From NCBI RefSeq assembly GCF_000372525.1, contig NZ_AQUR01000107.1:248001-312000 (forward strand): a stretch of DNA of 64,000 nt. Reading direction: 5' to 3'. Below the pieces are notes generated by a model, which saw nothing but the letters and a program-made list of their open reading frames with translations, was not told the origin of the DNA and searched no databases. Of the stretch, positions 23,644 to 32,469 are shown piece after piece. The stretch comes from Cupriavidus neocaledonicus. GTDB taxonomy: Bacteria; Pseudomonadota; Gammaproteobacteria; Burkholderiales; Burkholderiaceae. A program made the position numbers and the translations under genes. Within the stretch, counting starts at the first letter, position 1, and the number at the start of each line of letters is the position of its first letter.

Positions 23644-24525
23644 ATGTCGATTCTGATCAACAAAGACACCAAAGTCATCACCCAGGGCATCACCGGCAAG
23701 ACCGGCCAGTTCCACACCCGTGGCTGCCGCGACTACGCCAACGGCAAGAACGCGTTCGTCGCCGGCGTGAACCCGAAGAAGGCCGGCGAAGACTTCGAAG
23801 GCATTCCCATCTACGCCAGCGTCAAGGACGCCAAGGCCCAGACCGGCGCCACCGTGTCGGTCATCTACGTGCCGCCCGCAGGCGCCGCCGCCGCGATCTG
23901 GGAAGCCGTTGACGCCGACCTGGACCTGGTGGTCTGCATCACCGAAGGCATCCCCGTGCGCGACATGATGGAAGTCAAGGACCGCATGCGCCGCGAGAAC
24001 AAGAAGACCCTGCTGCTGGGACCGAACTGCCCGGGCCTGATCACGCCGGACGAAATCAAGATCGGCATCATGCCGGGCCACATCCACAAGAAGGGCCGCA
24101 TCGGCGTGGTGTCGCGCTCGGGCACGCTGACGTACGAAGCCGTGGGCCAGCTGTCCGCGCTGGGCCTGGGCCAGTCGTCGGCTGTCGGCATCGGTGGCGA
24201 CCCCATCAACGGCCTGAAGCACATCGACGTGATGAAGATGTTCAACGACGATCCGGAAACGGACGCCGTGGTCATGATCGGTGAGATCGGCGGTCCGGAC
24301 GAAGCCAATGCGGCCAACTGGATCAAGGACAACATGAAGAAGCCGGTGGTTGGCTTCATCGCTGGCGTGACCGCGCCTCCGGGCAAGCGCATGGGCCACG
24401 CCGGCGCGCTGATCTCGGGCGGCGCCGATACCGCCCAGGCCAAGCTGGAGATCATGGAAGCCTGCGGTATCAAGGTGACCAAGAACCCGTCGGAAATGGG
24501 CCGCCTGCTGAAGGCCATGCTGTAA
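23644..24525 (+). CDS. sucD: succinyl-CoA synthetase alpha subunit
   Basis: A 293-aa subunit with the CoA-binding Rossmann domain (ITQGITGKTGQFHTRGCRDY) and the catalytic phospho-histidine in GFIAGVTAPPGKRMGHAGALISGG near residue 248. Ends with a short conserved helix (EMGRLLKAML). AAAGGA ribosome site 8 bp before the ATG. A terminator follows at 24570. Confidence 0.98.
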   Translation: MSILINKDTKVITQGITGKTGQFHTRGCRDYANGKNAFVAGVNPKKAGEDFEGIPIYASVKDAKAQTGATVSVIYVPPAGAAAAIWEAVDADLDLVVCITEGIPVRDMMEVKDRMRRENKKTLLLGPNCPGLITPDEIKIGIMPGHIHKKGRIGVVSRSGTLTYEAVGQLSALGLGQSSAVGIGGDPINGLKHIDVMKMFNDDPETDAVVMIGEIGGPDEANAANWIKDNMKKPVVGFIAGVTAPPGKRMGHAGALISGGADTAQAKLEIMEACGIKVTKNPSEMGRLLKAML

Positions 24526-24569
24526 GCCCCTGGCTGCCATTCCCGCGCCAGCGGGAGCGACGGTTCCTG

Positions 24570-24600
24570 CAATGCCCCCGCCCCGGCGGGGGCATTGTCT
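24570..24600 (+). terminator. terminator of the sucCD operon
   Basis: Stem CAATGCCCCCGCC / GGCGGGGGCATTG with a two-base loop and a short TCTT tail, 44 bp after sucD. Confidence 0.85.
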
Positions 24601-24762
24601 TGTGCGGCGAGTGATTCAGGCGCCATGAAGGCCCTGAACATTACAAGATTGAAATCTAATCGAAAGGTTCATCGGTTAAACAGTCATGTCTGCGCCTTCA
24701 GACATCCGAAATCCCGTCACATGACGGGGCGCACCACCACATAGAACTCGAGGAGCCTCCCC

Positions 24763-25458
24763 GTGGAACTGCTGTCTTCCACCACTTTCTGGATTGCGTT
24801 GGGATCGATCATCCTGACCAATATCGTCCTGTCCGGCGACAACGCGGTGGTGATCGCGCTCGCCTCGCGCAACCTGCCGCCGGCCCAGCAGAAGAAAGCC
24901 ATCTTCTGGGGCAGCGCCGCCGCCATCATCATGCGCGTGGTGCTGACCGTGGCCGCGGTCAAGCTGCTGAGCCTGCCGTACCTGAAGATCATCGGCGCCG
25001 TGCTGCTGGTCTACATCGGCGTGCAACTGCTGACCGGCGATGACGACGAAGACGGCCATGACGCCAAGGACAATATCTGGGCCGCGATCCGCACCATCCT
25101 GATCGCCGACCTGGTGATGTCGCTGGACAACGTGGTCGCGGTGGCCGCCGCCGCGCAGAAGGGCCCGGAAGGCAGCCAGCTGCTGCTGCTGATCGTTGGC
25201 CTGGGCCTGTCGATCCCGCTGATCGTGTTCGGCAGCACCATCCTGCTCAAGGTGATGGAGCGCTTCCCGGTCATCATCGTGCTGGGCGCCGCGCTGCTGG
25301 GCTACCTCGCCGGCGAGATGCTGGTCAGCGACCCGGTCGACGCCGCCTGGTTCGAAATCCACGTGCCGCACGCCCACCTGGTCTTCGGCGCCGCCGGCGC
25401 GATCCTGGTGGTGATCATCGGCAAGCTGCTGAGCCGCCGGTCGGCACAGGCCGCCTGA
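24763..25458 (+). CDS. TerC-family integral membrane protein (YjbE-like), possible metal exporter
   Basis: A 231-aa protein with seven membrane helices. The family's paired metal-site motifs are present: SGDNAVVIA in helix 1 (residues 25-33) and MSLDNVVAVAAA in the middle. An acidic-His loop (GDDDEDGHDAKDN) separates the halves. TerC proteins are linked to Mn2+ export and to insertion of metals into exported proteins. GAGGAG ribosome site upstream; start may be a GTG at 24763. The 160-bp leader holds short inverted repeats but I cannot recognise the Mn riboswitch in it. Confidence 0.88.
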   Translation: MELLSSTTFWIALGSIILTNIVLSGDNAVVIALASRNLPPAQQKKAIFWGSAAAIIMRVVLTVAAVKLLSLPYLKIIGAVLLVYIGVQLLTGDDDEDGHDAKDNIWAAIRTILIADLVMSLDNVVAVAAAAQKGPEGSQLLLLIVGLGLSIPLIVFGSTILLKVMERFPVIIVLGAALLGYLAGEMLVSDPVDAAWFEIHVPHAHLVFGAAGAILVVIIGKLLSRRSAQAA

Positions 25459-25481
25459 CGGCAGTCAGCCTGTACAGGAAG

Positions 25482-25504
25482 GGCGGCCAGATGGCCGCCT
25501 TTTT
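25482..25504 (+). terminator. terminator after the TerC gene
   Basis: Arms GGCGGCCA (25482-25489) and TGGCCGCC (25492-25499) with a two-base loop and a run of five T. Confidence 0.9.
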
Positions 25505-25679
25505 CATTGGGCGCGTGTCGGTGTCCGTGCCCACTAACTCATGTGAGTGATCGCACTTTTTGTCGCGCTTGCCTGGGATAGCGGTCCCGGGTGACAATTT
25601 TTGGCGCAACCGGCAAGTCCCACCCCGACGGGTGACGAAATTTGTCGCTTTTCACCCCCTACCGATGGGGGGATGCGCC

Positions 25680-25695
25680 TGGCACACTTGCTGCT
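25680..25695 (+). promoter_or_regulatory. sigma-54-type promoter of the pilin gene
   Basis: TGGCAC-acttg-CTGCT has the GG and GC dinucleotides exactly ten bases apart and matches the -24/-12 consensus TGGCACG-N4-TTGCW at all key positions except two. It lies about 70 bp before the pilin start. Type IV pilin genes in Pseudomonas and relatives are driven by RpoN with PilR. Around it the 305-bp gap 25459-25763 holds no gene. Confidence 0.75.
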
Positions 25696-25763
25696 CAATC
25701 GTCCCCGCGTCACGAAACCGAAGACGTGCAACGCTTAACCAAAATCTCTTCGAGGGGTCAATC

Positions 25764-26282
25764 ATGCAACGGGTACAACAACTGAAGAAGCTGGGCCGCC
25801 GCGTCCAGAAGGGCTTTACGCTGATCGAACTGATGATCGTGGTGGCGATCATTGGTATCCTGGCGGCGATTGCGATTCCGCAGTATCAGGATTATGTGAC
25901 GAAGTCGAAGTGGCGGGACAACATCGCCGGGCTGGCCGCATTGAAAACCGCCGTGGGACTTTGTCTTCAAAACAATGCCGGTGCTGGCACGCAGTGCGTA
26001 ACGCCCGCTCAACTCCAAATTACCGCCCTGCCGGCTCCGAAATACGGCGCAGGCACTCCGCCTGCAGCAGTCGTGCTGGTCGGTACCGACGCAGCTCCCG
26101 CCGCTGGTAACAACCCCGCCACGCTCGGTAAGGTCAATGTCAAGTTCACCGGCGACGCGGCGGTTGGCGGCTACATTTATGAGGCTGACTGGACCGTGGA
26201 TGCGAGTGGTACGAAGATCGAATACAAGAAGGTTGGCACAGATTCCATTCCCGCGAACATTCTTGCTGCTGATCAACGCTAA
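25764..26282 (+). CDS. pilA: type IV major pilin, PilA-like
   Basis: A 172-aa prepilin. Basic leader of 17 residues ending in KG, cut by PilD before F in the motif GFTLIELMIVVAIIGILAAIAIPQYQDY; Glu5 of the mature chain is present. The globular part has two cysteines (LCLQNNAGAG then QCVTP) only 15 residues apart, placing a disulphide loop near the start of the globular domain and not at the C-terminus as in many PilA. CGAGGGG ribosome site. Followed by a terminator and by a pilin-type oligosaccharyltransferase gene, so the pilin is probably O-glycosylated. Confidence 0.93.
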   Translation: MQRVQQLKKLGRRVQKGFTLIELMIVVAIIGILAAIAIPQYQDYVTKSKWRDNIAGLAALKTAVGLCLQNNAGAGTQCVTPAQLQITALPAPKYGAGTPPAAVVLVGTDAAPAAGNNPATLGKVNVKFTGDAAVGGYIYEADWTVDASGTKIEYKKVGTDSIPANILAADQR

Positions 26283-26301
26283 ACCCGCCGGGTCTCTGAT
26301 G

Positions 26302-26326
26302 AAAAAGCGCCTTTGGGCGCTTTTTC
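26302..26326 (+). terminator. terminator after the pilin gene
   Basis: AAAAAGCGCC / GGGCGCTTTTT around TTT with further T. It lets the strong pilin message end before the membrane transferase gene. Confidence 0.9.
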
Positions 26327-26377
26327 TTTATTCGGCACCCAAGCTATCATGCGCCTTTTCCCAACCCAGGCGCCGCA

Positions 26378-28195
26378 ATGCCGCCTTCCCGGCCAAACTT
26401 CTCGTCGGCTGTTCTCGTCGCAGCAATCGTCATTCCGCTGCTGGTCTCCCGGCACACACTGCCACTAGCGACGTTCTATGGCGAATGGGCCGCCGGGCTG
26501 TGCGGCATTGCCGCGGTGGCGGCCGTCGCTTTTCAAGCGGTCCGCAGGCCGGTGACATCGGTTGACGCCCCTTCTGCATCCCTACCGCTGATCTCACTGC
26601 TGTTCCTCTGGCTTGTCCTCGTCAGCCTGATCTTCGCCAGCCTGGGACACGCCGACTTTTCCGGCAGCCGCCTGATGACGATCCTGACGCTGTCACTCGG
26701 CGTCGCCGTGGTATCCGCTGCATGGTGGTACCGCAGCACGCAGTCTGGCAGCGAAGCGGAAACTGGCGACGCCCTTGCCGTTGCGCTCCTGATCGCGGGC
26801 CTGCTGGGTACCGTGTCGCAATGGGTGCAGTTGTTCCACCTAGAACCCCGCTCCTTCGGCCTGGTCTCCACCTACTTCTACGACACCAACCGCCGCCTCT
26901 GGGGCAACCTGAACCAGCCCAACCACCAGGCCACCGTACATGGCCTGGCACTGGTCGCGTCAGTGTGGCTGGCCTCGCGCGGCCGTTTGCGCTTTCCGAT
27001 GTGGCTGGCGGCAGTAGCCCTGCTTGAAAGCGGCATCGTGCTGTCCGGCTCGCGTACCGGTGTGCTGCATGTTGGCCTTGCCGCGTGCTACGCGTTGATT
27101 GCAGCGTGGCTGGCGCGTGGCGAGCGCCGCGGAGCGGATCCGATGCAGCGTCCGGTTGGGCTCGTCGTCGCTGCCATTGCCATGGTGGCGATGCTTTTGA
27201 TACTGCAACCCACGATCAAGGCGGCGGGGGAGGCATTCGACTGGCGCCTGTTCGACACCATTGCCCAGCTCGAAGCCGAAGACCAGATCTCCGCGCGGGG
27301 CGCGCTGTGGGGGCACGCCATCGCCATGTTCCGCGCCCATCCGTGGTTCGGTGTCGGCTGGGGAGAGTTCGGCTGGGCGCAATTCCAGCAGTTGGATCAG
27401 GTCGGCGTGAAGGTCGAGATGTCCCTGCACGCCCACAACGCGATCCTCGATCTGCTGGCGAAGACCGGGATCGTCGGCACCGCCGGCGTCGGCGTGATCC
27501 TGCTGGCGTGGCTGTGGCGGGTGGTGCGGGTGCGTTTGTGGCATGGCGACGGCGAGGAGCGCAGGCAGACGGTGTTGGTGCTGGCCTGGCTGGCGATGCT
27601 GTGCGCGCATTCGATGCTGGAATACCCGCTGCATTACCTGTATTTCTTCCTGCCGTTCTGCTTCATGCTGGGGTGGCTGGAGCCGTCGGGTGTCGGACGC
27701 TGGCGGGTGTCGCTGCCGGTGGCGCGGGGGCTGGCGCTGGCGTTTGTCGCGGTGGCCGCGGTGGTGCTGGCCACCATGTGGCAGGACTATCGCCGCGCGG
27801 AAGCGCGCGAGTACGCCAGTAATGAAAGCCGTGAGGCGTTGCCGATGCCGCGCTTCTGGTTCCGGCAGCACGCGCAGGCCGATGCGGCAGGGCAGACCAC
27901 CATCACGCCGGAGAACGCCGCGGCGCTGTTGCCCGCGCATGTCGCGGCGGTGCACCTTCTGCCCACCCCGACCATGATCGCGCGTACGGCATGGCTGCTG
28001 GCGCTGACGGGCGATGCCGCGCAAGGCCGGCAGTGGATGGAGCGCTTGCGCTGGTATTACCTTGGCGACGAGGCTGCGCAGTACGCGACGATCGCGCAGG
28101 CGTGCCGCGGCGTGAAGGCGGACCAGCGCCCGCAGGCGTTCTGCGGCTGGGTCGCCGACCGCTCGCGGCGGCTTGCGGAACTGGGCCGGGACTGA
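26378..28195 (+). CDS. pglL: PglL/TfpO-type O-oligosaccharyltransferase (Wzy_C family)
   Basis: A 605-aa inner-membrane protein with about 12 membrane segments. The Wzy_C signatures are visible: GNLNQPNHQATVHGLAL near residue 180, SGSRTGVLHV, the large periplasmic loop with HPWFGVGWGEFGWAQF and HAHNAILDLLAKTGIVG near residue 355, and EYPLHYLYFFLPFCFML. Such enzymes move lipid-linked sugars to pilin or to many periplasmic proteins; the position right after pilA points to pilin. No good ribosome site before the ATG at 26378, so the exact start is uncertain. The stop is one base from that of the convergent gene. Confidence 0.88.
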   Translation: MPPSRPNFSSAVLVAAIVIPLLVSRHTLPLATFYGEWAAGLCGIAAVAAVAFQAVRRPVTSVDAPSASLPLISLLFLWLVLVSLIFASLGHADFSGSRLMTILTLSLGVAVVSAAWWYRSTQSGSEAETGDALAVALLIAGLLGTVSQWVQLFHLEPRSFGLVSTYFYDTNRRLWGNLNQPNHQATVHGLALVASVWLASRGRLRFPMWLAAVALLESGIVLSGSRTGVLHVGLAACYALIAAWLARGERRGADPMQRPVGLVVAAIAMVAMLLILQPTIKAAGEAFDWRLFDTIAQLEAEDQISARGALWGHAIAMFRAHPWFGVGWGEFGWAQFQQLDQVGVKVEMSLHAHNAILDLLAKTGIVGTAGVGVILLAWLWRVVRVRLWHGDGEERRQTVLVLAWLAMLCAHSMLEYPLHYLYFFLPFCFMLGWLEPSGVGRWRVSLPVARGLALAFVAVAAVVLATMWQDYRRAEAREYASNESREALPMPRFWFRQHAQADAAGQTTITPENAAALLPAHVAAVHLLPTPTMIARTAWLLALTGDAAQGRQWMERLRWYYLGDEAAQYATIAQACRGVKADQRPQAFCGWVADRSRRLAELGRD

Positions 28196-28196
28196 C

Positions 28197-28712
28197 CTAG
28201 TAGTACGGATACGGGCTGTAGTAGACCGGCGGCGGGGGCGGCGGATAGTAATACCGCGGCGCCGGCGCCGGGACTGCGGCCACGCGCCCCGGCACGGGCA
28301 CGCGATTGCCGCTGGCGTACATGCACTGCACGTAGGCGGCATCATATTGCTGCTGCGTGCCATAGCCGGCGTATTGCGCATTGCCGGCACCGACCGCGGC
28401 ACCGGTGAGCAGGCCGACGCCCGCGCCCACCGCCGCACCCGAGCCCCCGTTGAAGGCCGCGCCCGCGGCAGCGCCCAGCGCGGTACCGACCACCGCGCTG
28501 CCGAGCGCGGCATTGTTGGCTGCCTGGGCTGAAGACACGCCGCCGACGCGCCCGAAGGCGAATTGCCGGCAGTTGTAGTCGTCGGCGCGGAACTGGTCGA
28601 AGTTCTTGCCGGTGCCCGGCAGCGCCATCACGCTGGGCCCGGAGGGCAGCACCGCGCAGGCGCCGAGGGCGAAAGTGGCCACGGCCAGCGTGGCGCGGGT
28701 CAGGGCATGCAT
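28197..28712 (-). CDS. glycine-zipper lipoprotein with Pro/Tyr-rich tail
   Basis: A 171-aa exported protein. The lipobox LGAC puts the acylated cysteine at residue 19. Residues 65-112 form a glycine-zipper (GSAVVGTALGAAAGAAF, GGSGAAVGAGVGLLTGAAVGAG) able to enter or span membranes, as in outer-membrane SlyB/YMGG-like proteins. The last 25 residues are a Tyr/Pro run (YYYPPPPPPVYYSPYPYY). Function unknown. Together with the next gene it forms a pair of small secreted Tyr/Pro-rich proteins. Confidence 0.8.
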   Translation of the reverse strand: MHALTRATLAVATFALGACAVLPSGPSVMALPGTGKNFDQFRADDYNCRQFAFGRVGGVSSAQAANNAALGSAVVGTALGAAAGAAFNGGSGAAVGAGVGLLTGAAVGAGNAQYAGYGTQQQYDAAYVQCMYASGNRVPVPGRVAAVPAPAPRYYYPPPPPPVYYSPYPYY

Positions 28713-28726
28713 GGTGTCACCCCGTG

Positions 28727-29161
28727 TCAGGAATTGGCCGGCGGCTGTGCCGGTACGCGTTGCCAGCCGCCGGGGCAGGACGCCACGTAGGGGTAGTAGC
28801 CTTCAGGCTGGCTGCAGTGGTACCACCAGCCCTGCTGCGGCATGACGCCGTCCGGGCCGGGAGCGGACACCGGGCCGTTCGGGCCTTGCTCGATGTATTC
28901 TGGCGGCGCCGCGGGCACCGCGACCACGGCGGGCGGGTAGTAGTACGGCGCCGGGTAGCCGTAGGGATAGCCGCCGTAGAACGCGCCGGGCCCGAGATAG
29001 ATGCCGACGCCTACGCTGGTGCGCGTCTTCACCATGCCGGCGCGCAGATCGCCGCCCCGCCAGGCGGCATCGTGGAGTTCGGCCCGCCCGGCCAGGGCGG
29101 CGCCGCTTGCGGCCGTGGCCGCGAGTGCCAGGGCGATCTGGCAGAGCATGCGCCCGTTCAT
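28727..29161 (-). CDS. secreted Tyr/Pro/Gly-rich small protein
   Basis: A 144-aa protein with a signal peptide (MNGRMLCQIALALAATAASGAALA). The mature part begins with a basic-acidic stretch, then GVGIYLGPGAFYGGYPYGYP and tyrosine/proline repeats, and ends with WWYHCSQPEGYYPYVASCPGGWQRV, whose two cysteines may pair. The C-terminal WYHC..P.GYYPYV..C motif is shared by many uncharacterised Burkholderiales surface proteins in my memory. The start at 29161 has a GAGGTGA ribosome site. Same orientation as the glycine-zipper gene 14 bp downstream. Confidence 0.78.
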   Translation of the reverse strand: MNGRMLCQIALALAATAASGAALAGRAELHDAAWRGGDLRAGMVKTRTSVGVGIYLGPGAFYGGYPYGYPAPYYYPPAVVAVPAAPPEYIEQGPNGPVSAPGPDGVMPQQGWWYHCSQPEGYYPYVASCPGGWQRVPAQPPANS

Positions 29162-29395
29162 GGTATTCACCTCATCCCCGCGCGCGCCGCGGACAGGGTC
29201 AGCCGGCCGCGATCCCCTGCCGGCCCGCAATCATATTGAATACCAAATTGTCGCGCGCGGATGGCGGTGACAGCGCGCGTGGAAATGCGGCGTTACCTTT
29301 ATTACCTGGGAAGGAATATGGCGTAAGACGAGGCAACGTCCGTACTGCACCGGCGTACTTCAAGCGTCACGTACGCCGTGTTGCGAGGGTAGCGA

Positions 29396-29875
29396 TCAAC
29401 CCGCCGCCACCCAGTCCCCGGACTTGCCGCCGTGCTTCTCGAGCAGCTTCACATTGCCGATCACCATGCCCCGGTCCACCGCCTTGCACATGTCGTAGAT
29501 CGTCAGCAGCGCGACCTGCACGCCGGTCAGTGCCTCCATCTCCACGCCGGTCTGGCCGCGGGTCTCGGTGCGCACGGTGCAGGCGACGGTGGCGCTGGCC
29601 TCGTCCAGCGCGAACTCGACCGCTACCTTGGTCAGGCCGATCGGATGGCACAGCGGGATCAGGTCGGCGGTGCGCTTGGTGGCCATGATCGCCGCCACGC
29701 GGGCGATGCCGATGACGTCCCCCTTCTTGGCGCTGCCGTCGCGAACCAGCGCGAAGGTGGCGGGCTGCATGGTGATGGTGCCGGTGGCCACCGCGACGCG
29801 ATGGGTGCTGGCCTTGTCGCCGACGTCGACCATGTGGGCTTGTCCGGCGGTGTCGAAATGGGTGAGCTGGGTCAT
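29396..29875 (-). CDS. moaC: cyclic pyranopterin monophosphate synthase MoaC
   Basis: A 159-aa enzyme of molybdenum cofactor synthesis that converts the product of MoaA to cyclic pyranopterin. Marks: THFDTAGQAHMVDVGDK at the start, ADLIPLCHPIGLTKV with the catalytic Cys-His, TGVEMEALTGVQVALLTIYDMCKAVDRGM. The start at 29875 gives the standard N-terminus. It is divergent from the bepA-like gene. Confidence 0.96.
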   Translation of the reverse strand: MTQLTHFDTAGQAHMVDVGDKASTHRVAVATGTITMQPATFALVRDGSAKKGDVIGIARVAAIMATKRTADLIPLCHPIGLTKVAVEFALDEASATVACTVRTETRGQTGVEMEALTGVQVALLTIYDMCKAVDRGMVIGNVKLLEKHGGKSGDWVAAG

Positions 29876-29994
29876 GATCGAGGGCCTGGGGCGAACTGCA
29901 TGCATGGGGCCGCTGGTGCCGCCGGTGCCGTCGGGAAAAAGTCCGGCCGACGCGCCCGATGGGAACGGCCACGGGAGGCCGCTATCATAGCAAC

Positions 29995-31821
29995 ATGCCA
30001 AAACACCCATCGCTTCGCAGGTCAGCCGCCTATGGCCGTGGCGCCGAGGCGGACGCCGTTCCTGCCGGTTCCGCGTCACATCGCGAAGCCGGCAGCCACC
30101 GCCGTGCCGGCGGCGCCCCGGCGCCATGGCGGCGGCCGCTGGCGGCGCTGCTGGCGCTGACGTTCGCGGCACCGGCCTGGCCACAGGGTACGCCGCGCCC
30201 GGCAGCGGCGCCAGCGACGCCGGTGGCTGCGCCCCGCGCGCCGGCGTCGCCGGCCGCCTCGGCCGAGGCCGCCGACCAGGTCTACGACAACCTGAACCGC
30301 AGCGTTAAAGCGGGCCAGAAGTCCGAGTTCGGCCTGCGCACCAACAACGCGGTGGTGGAGGCCGGCGGCGTGCAGCTGCCAGACCTCGGCGACCCGTCGA
30401 CCGCGTCGCTGTCGCCCGACATGGAAAAACGCCTGGGCGACCGCATCATGCGCGATATCCGGCGCGATCCGCTGTACGTGGCCGATCCGCTGCTGTCCGA
30501 CTACCTGAACGCGCTCGGCTACCGGCTGGTGCAGGCGGCGCGGCGCCAGAACATTTCCGGCTCGACCGGCGCGGGGACCTTTGCCACCGGCTTCGACCTG
30601 TTCGCGGTGCGCGACCGCAGCATCAACGCCTTTGCGCTGCCGGGCGGCTATATCGGCGTGCACACCGGGCTGCTGGTGCAATCCGATACCGAATCCGAAC
30701 TGGCCTCGGTGCTGGGACATGAAATCGGCCACGTGATGCAGCGGCATATCGCGCGCGGCATCACCCAGCAGGACCAGTCGATGTGGATTGCGCTGGCGTC
30801 GATGGTGCTGGCGGGGCTGGCCGCGACGCGCAGCCCGGATGCGGCGGCGGCGCTGGCCATGGGCGGGCAGGGCGCCGCCATCGCCAACCAGCTCTCGTTC
30901 TCGCGCGGCGCCGAGCGCGAGGCCGACCGGGTCGGCTTCCAGATCCTGACCGCGGCGGGCTTCGATCCGCAGGGCATGCCCGATTTCTTCATGCGGCTGC
31001 AGCGCGCCGCGGGCACCGCCGAGAATTCCGTGCCGTCCTATGTGCGCACCCACCCGCTCACCTCCGAGCGCATCGCCGACATGCAGGACCGCGTCAGCCA
31101 TGCCAGCCAGCGCAAGGTGCCCAACACGCCCGAGTACGAGTTCGCGCGCATGCGCGCCCGCGTGATCCAGGAAGCGTCGCCGAGCGAGCTGCAGAACCTG
31201 CGCGCGGCGCTGCGCACGCAACTGGCGGGGGCGTCCGCGCTGCGCGCGCCGGCGGTGCACTACGCGCTGGCGTTCGTCGAGCAGCGCCTGCGCCGCTATC
31301 CGGCCGCCGAACAGGAACTGGCCGAAGCCCGCCGCCTGTACGGCAATATCCCCGGCGCCAGCTCGGGCAGCCCGATGCTCGACGTGATGGCGGTGGAACT
31401 GGCGCGTGCGCAGGGCCGCGTGCCCGAGGCGCTGTCGCAGGCCAGCGCTTCGATGAAGGCGTTTCCGCTGTCGCACGCGGTGGCGGTGGCCTACGCCGAG
31501 ACCCTGATCGGCTCCGGCCGCCATGACGAAGCGGTGCGCTTCCTGCGCGAGCGCACGCGCCAGGAGACCGGCCGCAGTGAATGGTGGGAGATGCTGGCGC
31601 GCGCCTATGCCGGGCAGGGCAAGCGGCTGCAGCAGCACCAGGCGCTGGCCGAGAAGTATGCGATGGATGGCGCCTACCAGGCCGCCATCGAACAGCTGCA
31701 GATCGCGCGCAAGGCCGGCGACGGCGATTTCTACACGCTCTCCGAGGTCGATGCGCGCCTGCACCAGCTCGAGCGGCAGTACCGCGAGGACAAGCAGGAC
31801 AACAAGGGCATGCCCAACTGA
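29995..31821 (+). CDS. bepA: periplasmic M48 metalloprotease with TPR repeats, BepA-like
   Basis: A 608-aa exported protease/chaperone of outer-membrane assembly. The signal segment is APWRRPLAALLALTFAAPAWPQG, preceded by an unusually long basic lead of about 45 residues, so the true start may be downstream. The zinc site is HEIGH near residue 243 with the third ligand in GAEREADRVGF. The C-terminal half (about 390-600) is helical TPR-like (AEQELAEARRLYG, EALSQASASMKAF). In E. coli BepA clears stalled LptD and BAM substrates. A strong candidate for that role here. Confidence 0.9.
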   Translation: MPKHPSLRRSAAYGRGAEADAVPAGSASHREAGSHRRAGGAPAPWRRPLAALLALTFAAPAWPQGTPRPAAAPATPVAAPRAPASPAASAEAADQVYDNLNRSVKAGQKSEFGLRTNNAVVEAGGVQLPDLGDPSTASLSPDMEKRLGDRIMRDIRRDPLYVADPLLSDYLNALGYRLVQAARRQNISGSTGAGTFATGFDLFAVRDRSINAFALPGGYIGVHTGLLVQSDTESELASVLGHEIGHVMQRHIARGITQQDQSMWIALASMVLAGLAATRSPDAAAALAMGGQGAAIANQLSFSRGAEREADRVGFQILTAAGFDPQGMPDFFMRLQRAAGTAENSVPSYVRTHPLTSERIADMQDRVSHASQRKVPNTPEYEFARMRARVIQEASPSELQNLRAALRTQLAGASALRAPAVHYALAFVEQRLRRYPAAEQELAEARRLYGNIPGASSGSPMLDVMAVELARAQGRVPEALSQASASMKAFPLSHAVAVAYAETLIGSGRHDEAVRFLRERTRQETGRSEWWEMLARAYAGQGKRLQQHQALAEKYAMDGAYQAAIEQLQIARKAGDGDFYTLSEVDARLHQLERQYREDKQDNKGMPN

Positions 31822-31840
31822 GGTTCGAGGTTCGTGCGGC

Positions 31841-32431
31841 TCAGCCGGCCGGCGCCGCCGGCTGGCGCACGAAGCCAAAGCGCTTGGGCACCTCGCTCTC
31901 GGCGATCGGCTCGATCGGCACGTCGCGGCCGTCGTGGTGGAACACGCCCAGGTCGGCGCCGCAGGCCTCGCCATGCCAGGTGCTGGCGCCGCTGAACTGC
32001 TCCAGGTCGTGGTCGTGCAGCAACGCCGCCTGCAGCGCCGGCGCGGTGCCCGGCGCCATGCCGGCGACGCTGCCTGCCAGCACCACGTTGCCGTGCTCGT
32101 CGGCAAGGCAGGCCTGCAGCGTGAAGGCCTGCCCCGAGGTGGTCTGGAATGCGCCCTGGTGCAGCCGCACGATCCACGGCGCATAGCCCAGCGTCACGAA
32201 GACCCGCTGCGGCCCGTTCTGGAAATACCAGCAGCCGCGCTCGTCGCACTGGTAGTTGCGCTCGATGAAGCCGATCAGCGCCTCATGGCGGATGGGGTCG
32301 CCCGAGAGCCCGTGCTGCTGCGCGTACTCGTTGCGCAGCCGCCATTGCCCGCGGCGGTCCAGCGTGAGCCAGCCATAGGCATTGGGCACGTTGGGCCAGC
32401 GTGCCATGGCCTGCCTGACGATGTCGTCCAT
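31841..32431 (-). CDS. uncharacterised Burkholderiales-type conserved protein
   Basis: A 196-aa soluble protein. It has a highly regular N-terminus (VRQAMARWPNVPNAYGWLTLDRRGQWRLRNE) and the blocks LIGFIERNY, GCWYFQNGPQRVFVTLGYAPWIVRL, which I recall from a DUF2946/DUF2944-like family limited to Burkholderiales; the number is not certain. No catalytic motif is evident; the repeated W-x-x and strand-rich layout suggest a beta sandwich. Convergent with bepA and 38 bp after the YheT hydrolase stop. Confidence 0.72.
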   Translation of the reverse strand: MDDIVRQAMARWPNVPNAYGWLTLDRRGQWRLRNEYAQQHGLSGDPIRHEALIGFIERNYQCDERGCWYFQNGPQRVFVTLGYAPWIVRLHQGAFQTTSGQAFTLQACLADEHGNVVLAGSVAGMAPGTAPALQAALLHDHDLEQFSGASTWHGEACGADLGVFHHDGRDVPIEPIAESEVPKRFGFVRQPAAPAG

Positions 32432-32469
32432 CTCTGTCTCCCCGGCGGGCGGTCAAAACGGTGCCCGCC

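Noticed and set aside
24640..24762. Possible Mn-responsive (yybP-ykoY) riboswitch before the TerC gene
   Set aside because: The leader has short inverted repeats, but I cannot place the conserved loops of that riboswitch class.
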